The position numbers were made by a program, and so were the translations under genes. Under the pieces are notes generated by a model. The model made no database searches. It was not told the DNA's origin and saw only the letters and a program-made list of their open reading frames with translations. Below, one piece after another: positions 46,359-57,005 of a stretch of 64,000 nucleotides of DNA. Source of the stretch: Ceratopteris richardii (Eukaryota; Streptophyta; Polypodiopsida; Polypodiales; Pteridaceae); assembly GCA_020310875.1 (NCBI GenBank), contig CM035407.1:200202325-200266324 (forward strand), in the 5' to 3' direction. Positions within the stretch are counted from its first letter, which is position 1. Each line of letters begins with the position of its first letter.

Positions 46359-46640
46359 TCAGTAATCCCTGCTTCTGCCAAAGCCTGAGAGCAAATGAGT
46401 TACATACTTGGTTGGCAAAATGTTTATCAATGCTCCAAAAGACACTGCATCTGGGCTTGATAAACAATTAAATATTATTTGTGCAGAAATTAGATCTCCA
46501 ATGTTCGAGTAAAAATCAACAGGAGTGTTTGCTATGGCCTGATCTGACTCATAGTCCATCTCACAACTCAGAGCATGGATTAAAAGACCTTCTATGGCCA
46601 CATTTATACTGCAGGCTTTCAAGACACACAAACTTGTAAC
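46359..46640 (-). pseudogene. PPR-repeat gene fragment (minus strand) inside hAT
   Basis: The minus strand gives FVC/VLKACSINVAIEGLLIHA, then ESDQAIANTPVDFYSNIGDL and SAQIIFNCLSSPDAVSFGAL. This follows the plant PPR pattern (VLKACS...G..IHA....G..SD..I.N.LVD.Y...G....A..VF..L...D.VSW.ALI) over about two repeats, with substitutions such as DFYSNIG for DMYSKCG. A frame change lies near 46631. It lies in the same transposon as the plus-strand PPR fragment but in opposite orientation. Confidence 0.62.
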
Positions 46641-46702
46641 AACACTTGGCTGTCACTCTTTTTCCCATGGCAGTCAACATATATATACACATGCACATAT
46701 AT

Positions 46703-46866
46703 TCCAGCATACATATACCTACAGATCCACATACCTGCCAGTCAACACACCCATACACATGGATTCATAAATGCATACACACATATATATTCAAGCATAC
46801 ATATACATAGAGATCCACATACATGCCAGTCAACACACCCATGCACATGGATACATATATGTGTAA
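46703..46866. repeat. 88-bp tandem repeat, two copies
   Basis: The units starting at 46703 and 46791 share AGCATACATATAC, AGATCCACATAC and CCAGTCAACACACCCAT. They are rich in CA/TA and non-coding. Confidence 0.82.
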
Positions 46867-47234
46867 ATATCCCTTTGACAGTCTAATATGTGTAAAGCTA
46901 GACATCTTGCAACATTCACAGTACATATTATTATCAAAAAGGGAAAAAATGAAGTAAAAAATCATCATGTTTCATCATGAGTGAAATATCATGAAATAAT
47001 GTTTTGAAGACTTTGAATCCTGACCAAAATATATGACCATGACCAAAATACATGACCTAACATATGCATACCTAGCTCTTGCACACACCTGCACATACAC
47101 ACACGTGCATACATACTTCTACACACATCTATTTGGAAACAACATTAGATTACCAAATTTCTGATCAGAGATAGGTCCCATAATTCCAAGAAGTTCAATG
47201 TGCAAGCCTTCAAATCCTCTAAAAGGAGTGTTCA

Positions 47235-47590
47235 GTGTACACACATACATACACACATATAAGCATGAATAAAAACATAATATATACATGCAAGCATCAC
47301 ATATACATAACACATACATATTACATGCATCACACATGCATCCATATGTACATACACACATACATATTACATGCATCACACATGCATCCATATGTACATA
47401 CACACATACATACATGCAGGAATACAAGAATACAAACATACATACATGCAAGAATACATGAATACAAACATACACACATACATACATGCATGAATACAAG
47501 AATACATGCAAGAATACATGAATACAAACATACACACATGCAAGCATGGCACATGCATGAGTCATACATACATAGATACATAAATAGGCA
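47235..47590. repeat. CATACA-rich minisatellite, with a 52-bp higher-order unit
   Basis: CACATGCATCCATATGTACA recurs at about 47332 and 47384 (period 52), followed by irregular ACATGCAAGAATACATGAAT units to about 47540. The long frames on both strands (Cys/Val/Met-rich, Tyr/Thr/His-rich) are by-products. Confidence 0.88.
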
Positions 47591-47789
47591 TGAACATTGA
47601 ACAATAGGAACCTTTGAATCTCATCATTTCAGATATTAAAAAAAAATAAAAAAACAAAAATCGGCAAATATTGAAGTCCTTGATATCTTCAAAACCTGTC
47701 AAAACAATAAGAAACATTAGTATAAATTATACTTCACCATAATATTCAAAAAGAAATCAAATAATAAAGTTACCTTTTTATAATCAGTA

Positions 47790-50342
47790 TCAGTCCATTT
47801 GAAAAATATTAGAAGGTTCAACATCCTCCATGTGTTTCCTCTCGCCTGATACTACACATTCACTTCTTCGTTGACATTGACTTTTCCATATGACATAAGC
47901 TTCTTCGAAAGGGAAAGTTTCAAGGTCACTCTTAGAAACAAACAATCTAAGACATGTATCCAAGTTTTTATTCAATCTATTTCTCGTTGCATTTCTTATG
48001 AAAGTTAAGCTACTCCATAGACGTTCATCTTCAACGGATCCAAGGATCATTGTTAGACACAAATTTGCTACTTTAAAATACTCCGACATAGATTCCTTCA
48101 AGAATGGAGATATATCGAGCTTTTTCCATAGCTTTGTCATTGCACCAGAATTTGAAGGATCTTTGACGAAGTCAAATTGCTCCCACATCGTTTGTCCAAA
48201 TATCCCAGATTGTTTTTTTAAAAGATTTGGATTTATAATTCCTTCTAGAATCCTATCTCCCAAATATGCATTCTTTCCAAAATGATCGGATAATACTTGG
48301 ACCTTGCTTTTAAAGTCATTTGTTAGTAAGCTCTTGTCTTTTGCATGATTCCAATATAAAGGATGAACTATGGCCATTGCTTCTAAGAGCTCATCTCGAG
48401 GAAATCTCTCTCTGATCTCAGAAGTCAATTTATTACATATGGATCTTAACCCTTGTTTTACACTATCCACTAGGATAGCAAAGAATGTTTGATTAACTTT
48501 TTTCCTGATGCATACTCCTTGACTTTTTCGTGATACATAAAGAGGAATTTGTTTATCTTTCACAAATATGCACAACCAACCTTTCTTATTGTATTGCAAA
48601 AAACTATCTTCTACACCAACTTGTAGCAATGATTCCCACTCGATAAATTCTTGTGAATCAAAACCCGATGTCTCAGAATACAAAGTTTCTAAGCGCATAC
48701 AAGTCAATTTTCTTGCTACTGCGTATTCCATTACATAAATATCTCTTGATTGAGAAACTTTTATCAAATTATTCATTTCTCTTAACAATGGTAACATTCC
48801 TCCAAGATAGAGAAGAGTTTCCACATCACTTAGCATTTGCAACAAAGTGTGAGCTTTTCCCTTTTGTATTCCTTTACTTAAAGACATAATATTGACCACA
48901 CCGATGACTGATTTATATTCTTCAAAAAGACGTTCTACAGGTCCAATAAGTGAAATCCATCTGGTGTCAATATTTTTTTTCAATTTTCTTCCTTTACTTA
49001 TCTCATCAGAGAAGCATTTAAACTCTTTAATACGCTTAGGACTTTTTGAAAAGAAAGCATATGCTTGGTGTACAAGATCTTCAACTTTTTGTACGAAAAC
49101 AAATTCTGACACAATTTTAAATGCTAGATTTGTACGATGAGACATACAATGTATACCTAAAGCATATGGTGTATAGTTTTGTTGCAATTGAACACACAAT
49201 CCATTTCTAAGCCCATGCATAACTGAGCATCCATCAACACCAATGCATACTATCTTTTGATTAATATCACTAATTGACATCCCTCCAATATTTAAAATGG
49301 AATCTAAAACAAGTTGCACCAACAAATTAGAAGTTGCACTTCCCTTTAGTTGAAAAGCACCAATAAATTTGGCTTTTCTTGCATAATTCTCCACAATATA
49401 TGCATGGATACATACCCAAGAAGTGCAATCCCTTGCTGTCACTTCGTCAAGGGAAATAGAAATAAAAGTAGCATTCGATAAACTTATTTTCAAGTTAGAT
49501 TTGATTACCTCTCCCATTGCTTTTGCAAATTCCCATCCTGAAGATTCTGTCCAATATTGTGTCGGAAAACTTTGAATTCGTAATCCAATGAAATTCAATG
49601 TAACTCTCCACTTAGGATAATCAGACATTGGTTTTCCAATGGACAAGATATGTAGCACAATTGAAAATTGCATTAATATGGCTTCATTATCTGATTTGAG
49701 CTTTCTCTCAAAAAGATGCATAAAGGATCTTTTATTCTCATTACTTTGCTCCAAAAGCAATAAATGAGAATTATAGGCATCTACATTCTGTAGATGCCTA
49801 CATTCATCTTTTGTTTTCCATCTAAGAATGTTTTCCATTTTCCCTTCTACTTCTACTTTCTCATACATTTTACCCACATGTTTTTCAATGGTATCTAATT
49901 TCAATTGTAACTTGACTTGATTACCTAATTTCCAACTACATGGTATACAAGTGGCAAATTTTGGTTCTTCTTCACCCTCAATTATCAAAGGCTCAATAAA
50001 AGGAAACTTTGTTATCCAATCTATTTTAAAAGTCCTTCCTATATCCCATTGACCCTTCCCTCTCTTCATACGTTTAGACAAAGAAGTGTCATTTGAGGTT
50101 TTCGACTCTGACACAGAGATGTTAGAGCATGCAATCGGGGGTAAAGTAGTAGGCTCAAGGGATGAGCTTGCTACACATGAAGAGCGCATGACATTCGAGC
50201 CTCTAATCCCTCCTTTAAGTGAATAAAAATCAGAAATGGATTTTCTCTTAGGTCTCGAATCCATTACAACCTTTCCTTTTTCCTTTGATTGCATCTTAGC
50301 AGTTCCTGGATATATAGAAGACACACACATGAACACACCCAT
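47790..50342 (-). CDS. hAT-family transposase (850 aa)
   Basis: It would catalyse cut-and-paste movement of the surrounding transposon. An N-terminal basic region is followed by a zinc-finger segment with C132-C135 and H155 in CIPCSWKLGNQ...IEKHVGKM, as in plant hAT-like proteins with a TTF/BED-type finger. The RNase H-like catalytic fold has candidate acidic residues D299 (SISLDEVTARD), D370 (CIGVDGCSVMHG) and E773 (SVEDERLWSSL), and the CxxH motif C399-H402 (HCMSHRTNLA). TRWISLIGPVERLF precedes the insertion domain. The C-terminus RNATRNRLN fits the hAT dimerisation region. The frame has no stop, in contrast to everything around it. A second Met at 50294 (MQSKEKGK) is an equally good start. 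Activity is not proven; catalytic roles are assigned by motif position. Confidence 0.88.
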   Translation of the reverse strand: MGVFMCVSSIYPGTAKMQSKEKGKVVMDSRPKRKSISDFYSLKGGIRGSNVMRSSCVASSSLEPTTLPPIACSNISVSESKTSNDTSLSKRMKRGKGQWDIGRTFKIDWITKFPFIEPLIIEGEEEPKFATCIPCSWKLGNQVKLQLKLDTIEKHVGKMYEKVEVEGKMENILRWKTKDECRHLQNVDAYNSHLLLLEQSNENKRSFMHLFERKLKSDNEAILMQFSIVLHILSIGKPMSDYPKWRVTLNFIGLRIQSFPTQYWTESSGWEFAKAMGEVIKSNLKISLSNATFISISLDEVTARDCTSWVCIHAYIVENYARKAKFIGAFQLKGSATSNLLVQLVLDSILNIGGMSISDINQKIVCIGVDGCSVMHGLRNGLCVQLQQNYTPYALGIHCMSHRTNLAFKIVSEFVFVQKVEDLVHQAYAFFSKSPKRIKEFKCFSDEISKGRKLKKNIDTRWISLIGPVERLFEEYKSVIGVVNIMSLSKGIQKGKAHTLLQMLSDVETLLYLGGMLPLLREMNNLIKVSQSRDIYVMEYAVARKLTCMRLETLYSETSGFDSQEFIEWESLLQVGVEDSFLQYNKKGWLCIFVKDKQIPLYVSRKSQGVCIRKKVNQTFFAILVDSVKQGLRSICNKLTSEIRERFPRDELLEAMAIVHPLYWNHAKDKSLLTNDFKSKVQVLSDHFGKNAYLGDRILEGIINPNLLKKQSGIFGQTMWEQFDFVKDPSNSGAMTKLWKKLDISPFLKESMSEYFKVANLCLTMILGSVEDERLWSSLTFIRNATRNRLNKNLDTCLRLFVSKSDLETFPFEEAYVIWKSQCQRRSECVVSGERKHMEDVEPSNIFQMD

Positions 50343-50913
50343 GAGAGAAGCATTTGAAATCTTCCAACACTAATCCTATGTCTTTCTATAGATCCATTTT
50401 TATATATACATACAAACCCTAACTCTACTACACATGCCCTAGACCTACCACATATATATAATTATTAAACCTATACACATGCCCTACACCTACCACATAT
50501 ATATAGTATATACAAATTATATATATTATATATTTAGAGAGAGAGAGACTATTTGAAGGGAGTTGAGTACATACTTGATGGATGATTATTCCCATCAAAA
50601 ACACTGATGACATATTGAGAGGACGGCGAACTCCCAGCCATTTGAAGCAAGATGATATCGATTGCCACAACAACTGCAAGCTACACTCAAAAAGATAAAA
50701 CTCACTTGATCGAGTATTGTGGGGAAAAAGCTTGCGCACACATTCATGCACTAGAGTCTAGTGCACCCACTTCATAAGGATGTCATTACAAGAGCAGAGA
50801 GACTTGAAACTCAACACATGAAATAGACAAAAATTGAGTACTATGCGACACGTTGTGCTCAAAGAGTAGCTTCACAAAATAAGCATCAACATTTGAAAAC
50901 TGCAATACCAAAT

Positions 50914-50955
<42 letters not shown>

Positions 50956-52400
50956 ACTCCGTGTGTGTGTGTCTCTCTCCGTGTGTGTGTGTGTGCGCGC
51001 GTGTGTCTATCTGCCTGCCTTCTTTTCTATCTGTCTGATTAAGAAAAAAATAGAAACAACAAACTACAACTTACAAGTACATGAAATAGTTCGATTCTAC
51101 CAACAACCTGAAAGTAATCACACATGTCTTCAATTAAACACTCATCCCTACAGTAACAAGAATACTATAACCTAAAGACAGTGTATTGCAACTTAAATAC
51201 AAAACTCATCTTAATAAATATGAGATATTGTTATGGGGAGCCCCATCACACTTCACCACAAAGGGAGCCACTGTCTATGAGGATGCGCAGCTGTAGCAAT
51301 GGACAAGGGGAAAAGTTTGGCATGGTTCAGAGAGGAGAAACAACTCTTCATTGGAGTGAACCAGGGCAGTGATGAAGTCCGTATATCTCATATGCTGAAG
51401 GAATACTCAAAGAATCAAAGCACCTCAATATGTGCATTGAAGCTAAAGGCTCCTGCAATGCAAATATGGACCACATCCTACAAAAGAAATGATTATTATA
51501 CTTCTTATAGCTATAAGAATATTCTTATAGCTGTTAGAATAGATGAAAGACAAGAATGACCGCAGGAACTTTGCTGATATGATTAAGGACAGATGTATAC
51601 AGATATGGGCATGCAAAAGGGAAATCAAAACCCTTCAAGGAAGAAGGTGCATGAGATGGCAGACAGATAGGCGGGATAATGTCTTTCAAATGTACAGCAT
51701 GCAAGATTCCTATCAAATATCTGTCTAAAATGAATATTTCACGTTATAAAAGTTCCTCAAGCAACACATTATAAAATATCTGTCAAATGTACAATGAACG
51801 AGATTTGAATCAAATACCTCTCTATTTCTATTTCTGTAATATCATAAAGAAAAATGTACAGTACAAAAGTTCCTCAAACAAAACGTCTGTCAAACGTACA
51901 GTGCGCAAGATTTGAATTAGAGACCTCTATAAAATGAAGCATGAATCACTAGCATTGAAACACTTTCCCTTGCCTTGAAGTTCAAAAACTGAATCACTAC
52001 TTAAGGAGGCAACATGAAAACATTTCTTGTTGCATTTCAACACAAGAAGCCAAATTACTGTTCTAAATCTACTTGTATGGATTGACAAATACAGAAAATC
52101 AAAATTGGATCTATCACCTCTGCCAAACATGCCGCCGCTTTAAATTCGATTGAATGATCATTTCTCTACATTTGAACTACTAAGGTATCTTTGACATTGT
52201 GGTTTATGACATGCGCTTCATATCAAAAGCCTCCGTTCAGATTTTCGATTGCAGTCTTACACAACAGTTCATGAAAGAAATACAAAGTCAATCAATCACG
52301 CACCTTTCTTTTCTGATAGGGTAACCTCACGTGATCTCTGCAATCCAATAGATATGTTATGGGGCGAACGTATATGACTACTCAAAGCTGCGCAGGATTC
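50343..52400. other. hAT right internal non-coding region
   Basis: No convincing gene. It contains AT repeats near 50450-50530, a (CT)n and (GT)n microsatellite (50912-51010), and two diverged copies of about 117 bases at 51747 and 51866 sharing AAAAGTTCCTCAA and AAGATTTGAATTAGAGACCTCT-like phrases. The frames 51299-51559 and others have no recognisable motif. Confidence 0.55.
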
Positions 52401-52595
52401 GACAACGGCGAACATGCATAACTCCCGAAAGTATGCACGTACGAATTAGGGCGAACTTTCTTAAACGCATTTGCTTATAAAAATAATATGATGGGCTATT
52501 ATTTTGTTTTCAAGATAATAGAAAATTAATTTTTTAGCATCTTTTTTCCTCTAAATTCGCCATTGGGCGAAAATTCGCCCATATACTTTTCCCTG

Positions 52596-52603
52596 GTGTT
52601 GAC
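52596..52603. repeat. hAT target-site duplication, right copy
   Basis: GTGTTGAC, identical to 43464-43471. Confidence 0.93.
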
Positions 52604-53191
52604 AGGAGAGAAAATATAGAAAAAAGTTCTAAGTCGGATGTTAACGTTGTTGAATCGGAATGTTGTTGACTCGGAATTTTGCTAAGTCCATATTTTGCTC
52701 ACTCAGAATTTTAATAAATAGTTATTAATTAGTTAGTCATTCATGTTGTGTGATTTTTTGGTCATGGTTTTTGGGTTGCATGAGTATCTAAGGGGAAGAA
52801 GAAGCATCTTTCAAGAAAATCACGAGAAGAGAGAAGATGAAAAGCCTAGATAAAGCCGAAAGGTCTCTATTTACATACATGTGTAGGCTAAAACACAGAC
52901 GAGGTCTTCCAATATCTTCAATTGAGTTAAGTGTCGCGATTACCGATCTTGTAATATTGCATTTTCAAAGAACTTCAATCGATATATTTTGTATTCTCTA
53001 TTCAGTGCAAGTGTAGAGTCATGTTTCTCTGAGTAAATTTGGTGCGAAACAGTATTCTATCGTAGCATAAAAGTGTTGAAGCTGAAGTATGTTTGTAAGT
53101 ATTTTTCTCTATGTGTGAAGATCAATGTTGAGGTTGAATGTTTAGAAGTTTTCAGAGTTTGTAAGTAGTTATGTGTTCTTGATCCCAAACA
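52597..53191 (+). repeat. Gy3 3' LTR
   Basis: It starts at or near TGTTGACAGG, inside the hAT target duplication, and ends CCCAAACA at 53191. It aligns throughout with 33760-34338 (for example TTAGTTAGTCATTCATGTTG and AAAAGCCTAGATAAAG). After it the copia C1 integrase resumes. Confidence 0.82.
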
Positions 53192-53715
53192 GTTACCAAT
53201 AAATTTCACAAAGTAAAGGTATTGTCCAAAAGAAGGTGTTTACATAGGACCAAAGACATCATTATGAAGAAGCTGCAATTGATGAGCAGCTCAAATTGAA
53301 CCATCTTTTGGGAAGGTGAAACACTGAAAAAATATAGCCTTCACAGACATGTTTACAAGGTGCCTCAAGTTTTTGTGGAGTGGACACAATTTCATTTTCA
53401 TTATTTGGGATGGAATCAAGTGATAGTTGGTGGCACATATGGAAAGCCTAGCAACTTGACCATGTAATTGAAATACATGAATTATGAGGATCGTATATAT
53501 ATAACTAGCAAACTTATTCCTAGCTCGTAGAACAAAAATATTTTTTTTAACTTAATCTTTTGTATAAAGGTTTTAGGCCTTAAATTCAAACCTCAATGTA
53601 AACTAAAGGGATCCAAAAGCCACAAGTCCTATTTGAATTCAAAATTTAATAAGTAGTTGAAAAATGATTGGAATATTGGTAGAATCATTAACACAAACCA
53701 ACTAGAATCATGAGA
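53192..53715 (-). pseudogene. Minus-strand copia C1, part 2 (GAG-pre-integrase and integrase start)
   Basis: On the minus strand the frame gives a relic of the GAG-pre-integrase region (near 53480-53340, with a PxxHKNLRHLVNMSVKAIFF-like stretch), then LQLLHNDVFGPM (first integrase Asp) and PSFGQYLYFVKFIGN, ending at 53192. The continuation of this integrase is found 19.4 kb away at 33748 downward. Further upstream the element is lost in microsatellites. Confidence 0.72.
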
Positions 53716-53719
53716 TAAA

Positions 53720-53960
<241 letters not shown>

Positions 53961-54701
53961 AAGACACTTTGGAAGTAGATTGGGCTATCATGAACTTTAA
54001 GAGTGTTTATTATTTTTTCATTGTAGTTATGCAAGTCCTCTAACACCTCCAAGCATTATACTTTACATAAATATGTATAATTGAAGTCTCATCGTCATCT
54101 TGACCTCTATGTACTTTTGAAAACCTAATGTTGATGTTTGTTGACTTCTAAAAGTCATTGAAGTAAGTCTATGGTGTCAAGATTTAGAAAAATGCATGGA
54201 TCATGAAGATTGTCCTTTGGAACTTTTCTATGCAAGGATTTTATCATTGAAGCTCTGTGTGCACAAATATGAATCAATCTCTATTATTGTGTATAAGCAT
54301 TGTCTTATTCTTCAAATGTTGCGAGCATGCTTGTGAATTCTTAAATATATTAGTCACATTCTAGGAACTATAAATTCAAGATATAACTTGGAATAGCTCA
54401 CTTACATTCCTATTATAAGCTGTGTAAAAGGATTTTGATCAATTCATAGTAGGTTAAGAGTAGCGAACATATCTCTGAGTGCCTTCTTCCATGCATATAT
54501 CTTCTCTTCATGCTCATAATTTGCAAATAGTCTATCTTGACACAAACTTTTCAGAACATTTCTCGAAAGTACTGTGGTCATATCTCAACAAGCCTAAGAA
54601 GTCTTTTCATGTGTCAAAGCAACAAATGCAAGTCTAGATCAAGGTTTTGCAAAGACCCTCTCATCTTTTTACTTTGCCATCACCTCATCATAGTAGGGTA
54701 T
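53961..54701. other. Unassigned sequence
   Basis: No gene or element edge that I can support. It is probably the remaining upstream part of copia C1 or the original flank of GyX-2. Confidence 0.4.
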
Positions 54702-55308
54702 TGTAGCTCAAGCGTAAGCACCACCTCCTTTACTTGTCAATCCGCGGAGACGTGAGGACCGGTATGAAGACCACGAGCACGTGAAGGCACAAGTGCGTGA
54801 GTGAAAGCACACAAACATGCACACACATACACACACGCGCACAAAGTAAGATCAAAGAGAGGAACAATGGAAAGCTTAGATTGCAAAAGAGTTCTCTTAC
54901 AAAAGTTCTATTCTCTAACAAGCTAACCCCAAAAATGAGCTCTCTAGCTCTTTTTATAGTTTTTTGACTAGTTTTGGCCCTGTCCAGACCTAGCGTCCGG
55001 CCTAGTTAAAAATTAGGTTCCAGGGCTTATTTGAGGGCTCAAACGAAGTCTAAAAATTATGAAAATTGGTACGATGGTATTTCTAATACTCCTCAAGCTC
55101 GAGGACTCCTCGGCTTGAACAAAATGGAGTTACTAAAAATAGATAATGGTATTTACAATGGTATCTAGTGATGAAAATCACTATTTTTGTAGGGGATTCT
55201 TCTGAAAATTTGACATACACTTCTTGGAGCTCCCTACTTGCTCCCTTTCCTCGTGTGTCCACCTTTTGATGTGCTTCCATGCTTTGTCATTGACTTTGAG
55301 CTTCAACA
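54702..55308 (-). repeat. GyX-2 3' LTR
   Basis: On the minus strand it starts TGTTGAAGCTC at 55308 and ends GAGCTACA at 54702. It contains the TATA-like ACTATAAAAAGAGC (about 54950) and the reverse of the CA-rich stretch. It matches the LTRs of GyX-1 and GyX-3. GGTAT at 54697-54701 would be the adjacent half of a target duplication. Confidence 0.88.
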
Positions 55309-55322
55309 CTCCCCCCCCTCTC
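55309..55322 (-). promoter_or_regulatory. GyX-2 polypurine tract
   Basis: On the minus strand GAGAGGGGGGGGAG lies directly before the LTR start, as in GyX-3. Confidence 0.8.
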
Positions 55323-57002
55323 GAGTCTGTCGTCCCTGACAGACCCTTGTTGGAAGGGCTGTTCTGTGTAGTGCTTTGAGAGGTGGTGTCCATCCGTTGT
55401 ATGAGCTGGTTCCTTGGATTCCAGCAAGAATGTGTCGTTGTGAGCTTTCAAAACTGCAAGTTGCTCAGAAGAGGTTGTCAAGAGTGATTTGGAGCAACTA
55501 CTGGCTTCAATTGGCTTCCGAGATATGGATGTTGTTCCCATGATGTCTGCTAGCTCTTTTAAAGATGATGTTGAGAGCATTCATGCCAACTTCTCATAAC
55601 CCATAATGAATGATGGGTAAGTGTGTTCGTGCCTGGGTTGAAAAAAGTATGTGCCTTGTGCACGGCCTTGTAATGTAGCCCTACGCATGCTTACTTGGAA
55701 AATGCATTGGAAGAAGTATGGTGCAAAAATTACGGGTCTTGAGCTAAGTGCTCAAGGGTATGCTGACGAAGAGGTTTCCTAAACTATCATGGTTATGGTG
55801 TTTCCAGAGTAAAGATACTTACCATGGCGAAGGTTGATGGATGTTTGCCTCTTCATGTTGTACACTCGGCCTTTGGGATGGAACCTTGTTGATGAATGTC
55901 CATGTTGATTGTCCACGGATGAGATCTTTTGAGTGGTGGATCCCCTCTCCTCTTTTCAAAGCAACATTTGTCACTAACAATGTGCATTTCTGAGCTTGGG
56001 CTCATGCACGTTCACTTCCCCATATTGACACTCAGAGGAACATTGGATACGTGCCGGTTTCTAAGAGATTACCATGCTGATTGACATAGACCATTCACCA
56101 GTGCTACTGTTCCATATTGGTTCAGGAAATACTGAGAATTGAATTGCTTTATATTCCTTGGCAAGCAACATCGGGTAACTACACCAAGCTGAGTTTCACA
56201 TATGCTCTTTAGCTCACCATATGCAGGAGTCTTCTCCTCCAAAACTACCTTTTGCAGATATCTCCTTGGATGCTCTGGTACATGAAGTAGTTAAGCATCA
56301 CTCAAGTTGCGGACCTTCAAGCTCTTCATTCCTACCATGGCAAGAGAAAATCATAGTTGTAGATGCCATGTTCATGCCAAATGCTTGTCATCTACCAGAT
56401 AAGGCAGCAATAATCTCACTGCTGGCCGAGACACACTGGGAACAAGCTCTCTCCCACTTCTTCCTTTTTTTTTTTTTTTTTTTTTTTTTTTTGAGAAAAA
56501 GGATATCACAAAACAAGAACACAAAAGTTAGTATCAATAGAAATGTTCGACATATGTCACTGTGCTCTTGTGCATGGGATTCTCAAGTGTGTCTATGCAC
56601 GGCCGTGTAATGTGGCCCTATATTAATGCATACTTTGGAAATGCATGACCTAAATGGTGCAAAAGACAGGGTTGTGCAAGGAGCACATGGTTGTTGCTCG
56701 TTCGAGGCTTTCGATGTTTTTTGTGGAGGTTGATGCCGACCTTGGTGGAGGTATCCATTGAGTCTCGAACTGATGTAATCCTCCTTATTGGAGTCCATTT
56801 TAGAACATCATTTGGCACTGTAGAGATCACTTCAGGCGTCTTCCTCTTTGGATGCGTTCTGAACGGTGGTATCCAGTGTGGTTGGCGCTTTGGTTCGATG
56901 GAGGCTGCTTGTACTTTTGGCTTCCAAACCCATATCCTTTTTGCACGTCTTCCTACTTTTCTTGAAGAGCTGATTTGATCTTCTTTCGGTCTCTGTACGT
57001 GG
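55323..57002 (-). other. GyX-2 segment between pol and polypurine tract
   Basis: About 1.7 kb. A 97-codon frame (55580-55287) ends QGSVRDDRLERGG and crosses the polypurine tract, so it is probably not a gene; GyX-3 has a similar phrase. A pure T run of about 29 bases sits at 56465-56493 (poly-A on the element's sense strand). Two related blocks with GTGCACGGCC/GTGCACGGCCGTG-like phrases occur near 55655 and 56595, suggesting a partial internal duplication. I recognise no protein. Confidence 0.5.
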
Positions 57003-57005
57003 TTC

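Larger units (their letters stand above)
43472..52595 (-). mobile_element. hAT DNA transposon, 9.1 kb, with open transposase frame
   Basis: The ends are CAGGGTAAAA on the left and TTTTCCCTG on the right, i.e. inverted CAGGG termini of hAT type, flanked by perfect 8-bp duplications. After a gap of about 24 bases at the left, the inverted similarity resumes (AAAAGTATAT, GGGCGAATTT). GGCGAATTT-like motifs recur near both ends (43529, 43563, 43602; 52446, 52555, 52563-52577), a usual feature of subterminal transposase-binding regions. The minus strand encodes an 850-codon transposase. The remaining 6.5 kb holds microsatellites, tandem repeats and two PPR-like gene fragments. The perfect duplication and open frame suggest it is among the youngest insertions here. 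Confidence 0.92.
33749..53191 (+). mobile_element. Ty3/gypsy element Gy3, itself carrying two DNA transposons
   Basis: A plus-strand gypsy element with LTRs at about 33749-34338 and 52597-53191, inserted in copia C1. Its own internal length without the later insertions is about 8.2 kb. It has gag, protease, reverse transcriptase, RNase H, integrase with one zinc domain, and an extra coiled-coil ORF downstream. A 944-bp inverted-repeat element sits in gag and a 9.1-kb hAT sits at the left edge of the 3' LTR. Over about 190 bases compared by eye the LTRs differ at roughly one base in ten, so it is old. Confidence 0.85.

Noticed and set aside
47119..47604. Frames of 83-161 codons rich in Cys, Met, Val and Tyr that look like small secreted cysteine-rich proteins
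   Set aside because: They translate a CATACA-type minisatellite. The Cys codons come from the repeat (ATGTATG..TGT) and the frames exist on both strands.
51299..51559. 86-codon frame inside the hAT as a second transposon gene
   Set aside because: No motif, no conserved partner in the window, and the neighbourhood is repetitive. Chance cannot be excluded.
54530..54660. A minus-strand phrase (FANYEHEEKIYAWKKALRDM) resembling the end of a TIR-NBS resistance-protein TIR domain
   Set aside because: Only about 20 residues fit, the surroundings are full of stops, and no P-loop or other NBS motif is near. Too weak to report as a gene fragment.
56465..56493. T run as the tail of a processed pseudogene or LINE
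   Set aside because: No upstream gene or reverse-transcriptase similarity and no target duplication visible on the flanks.
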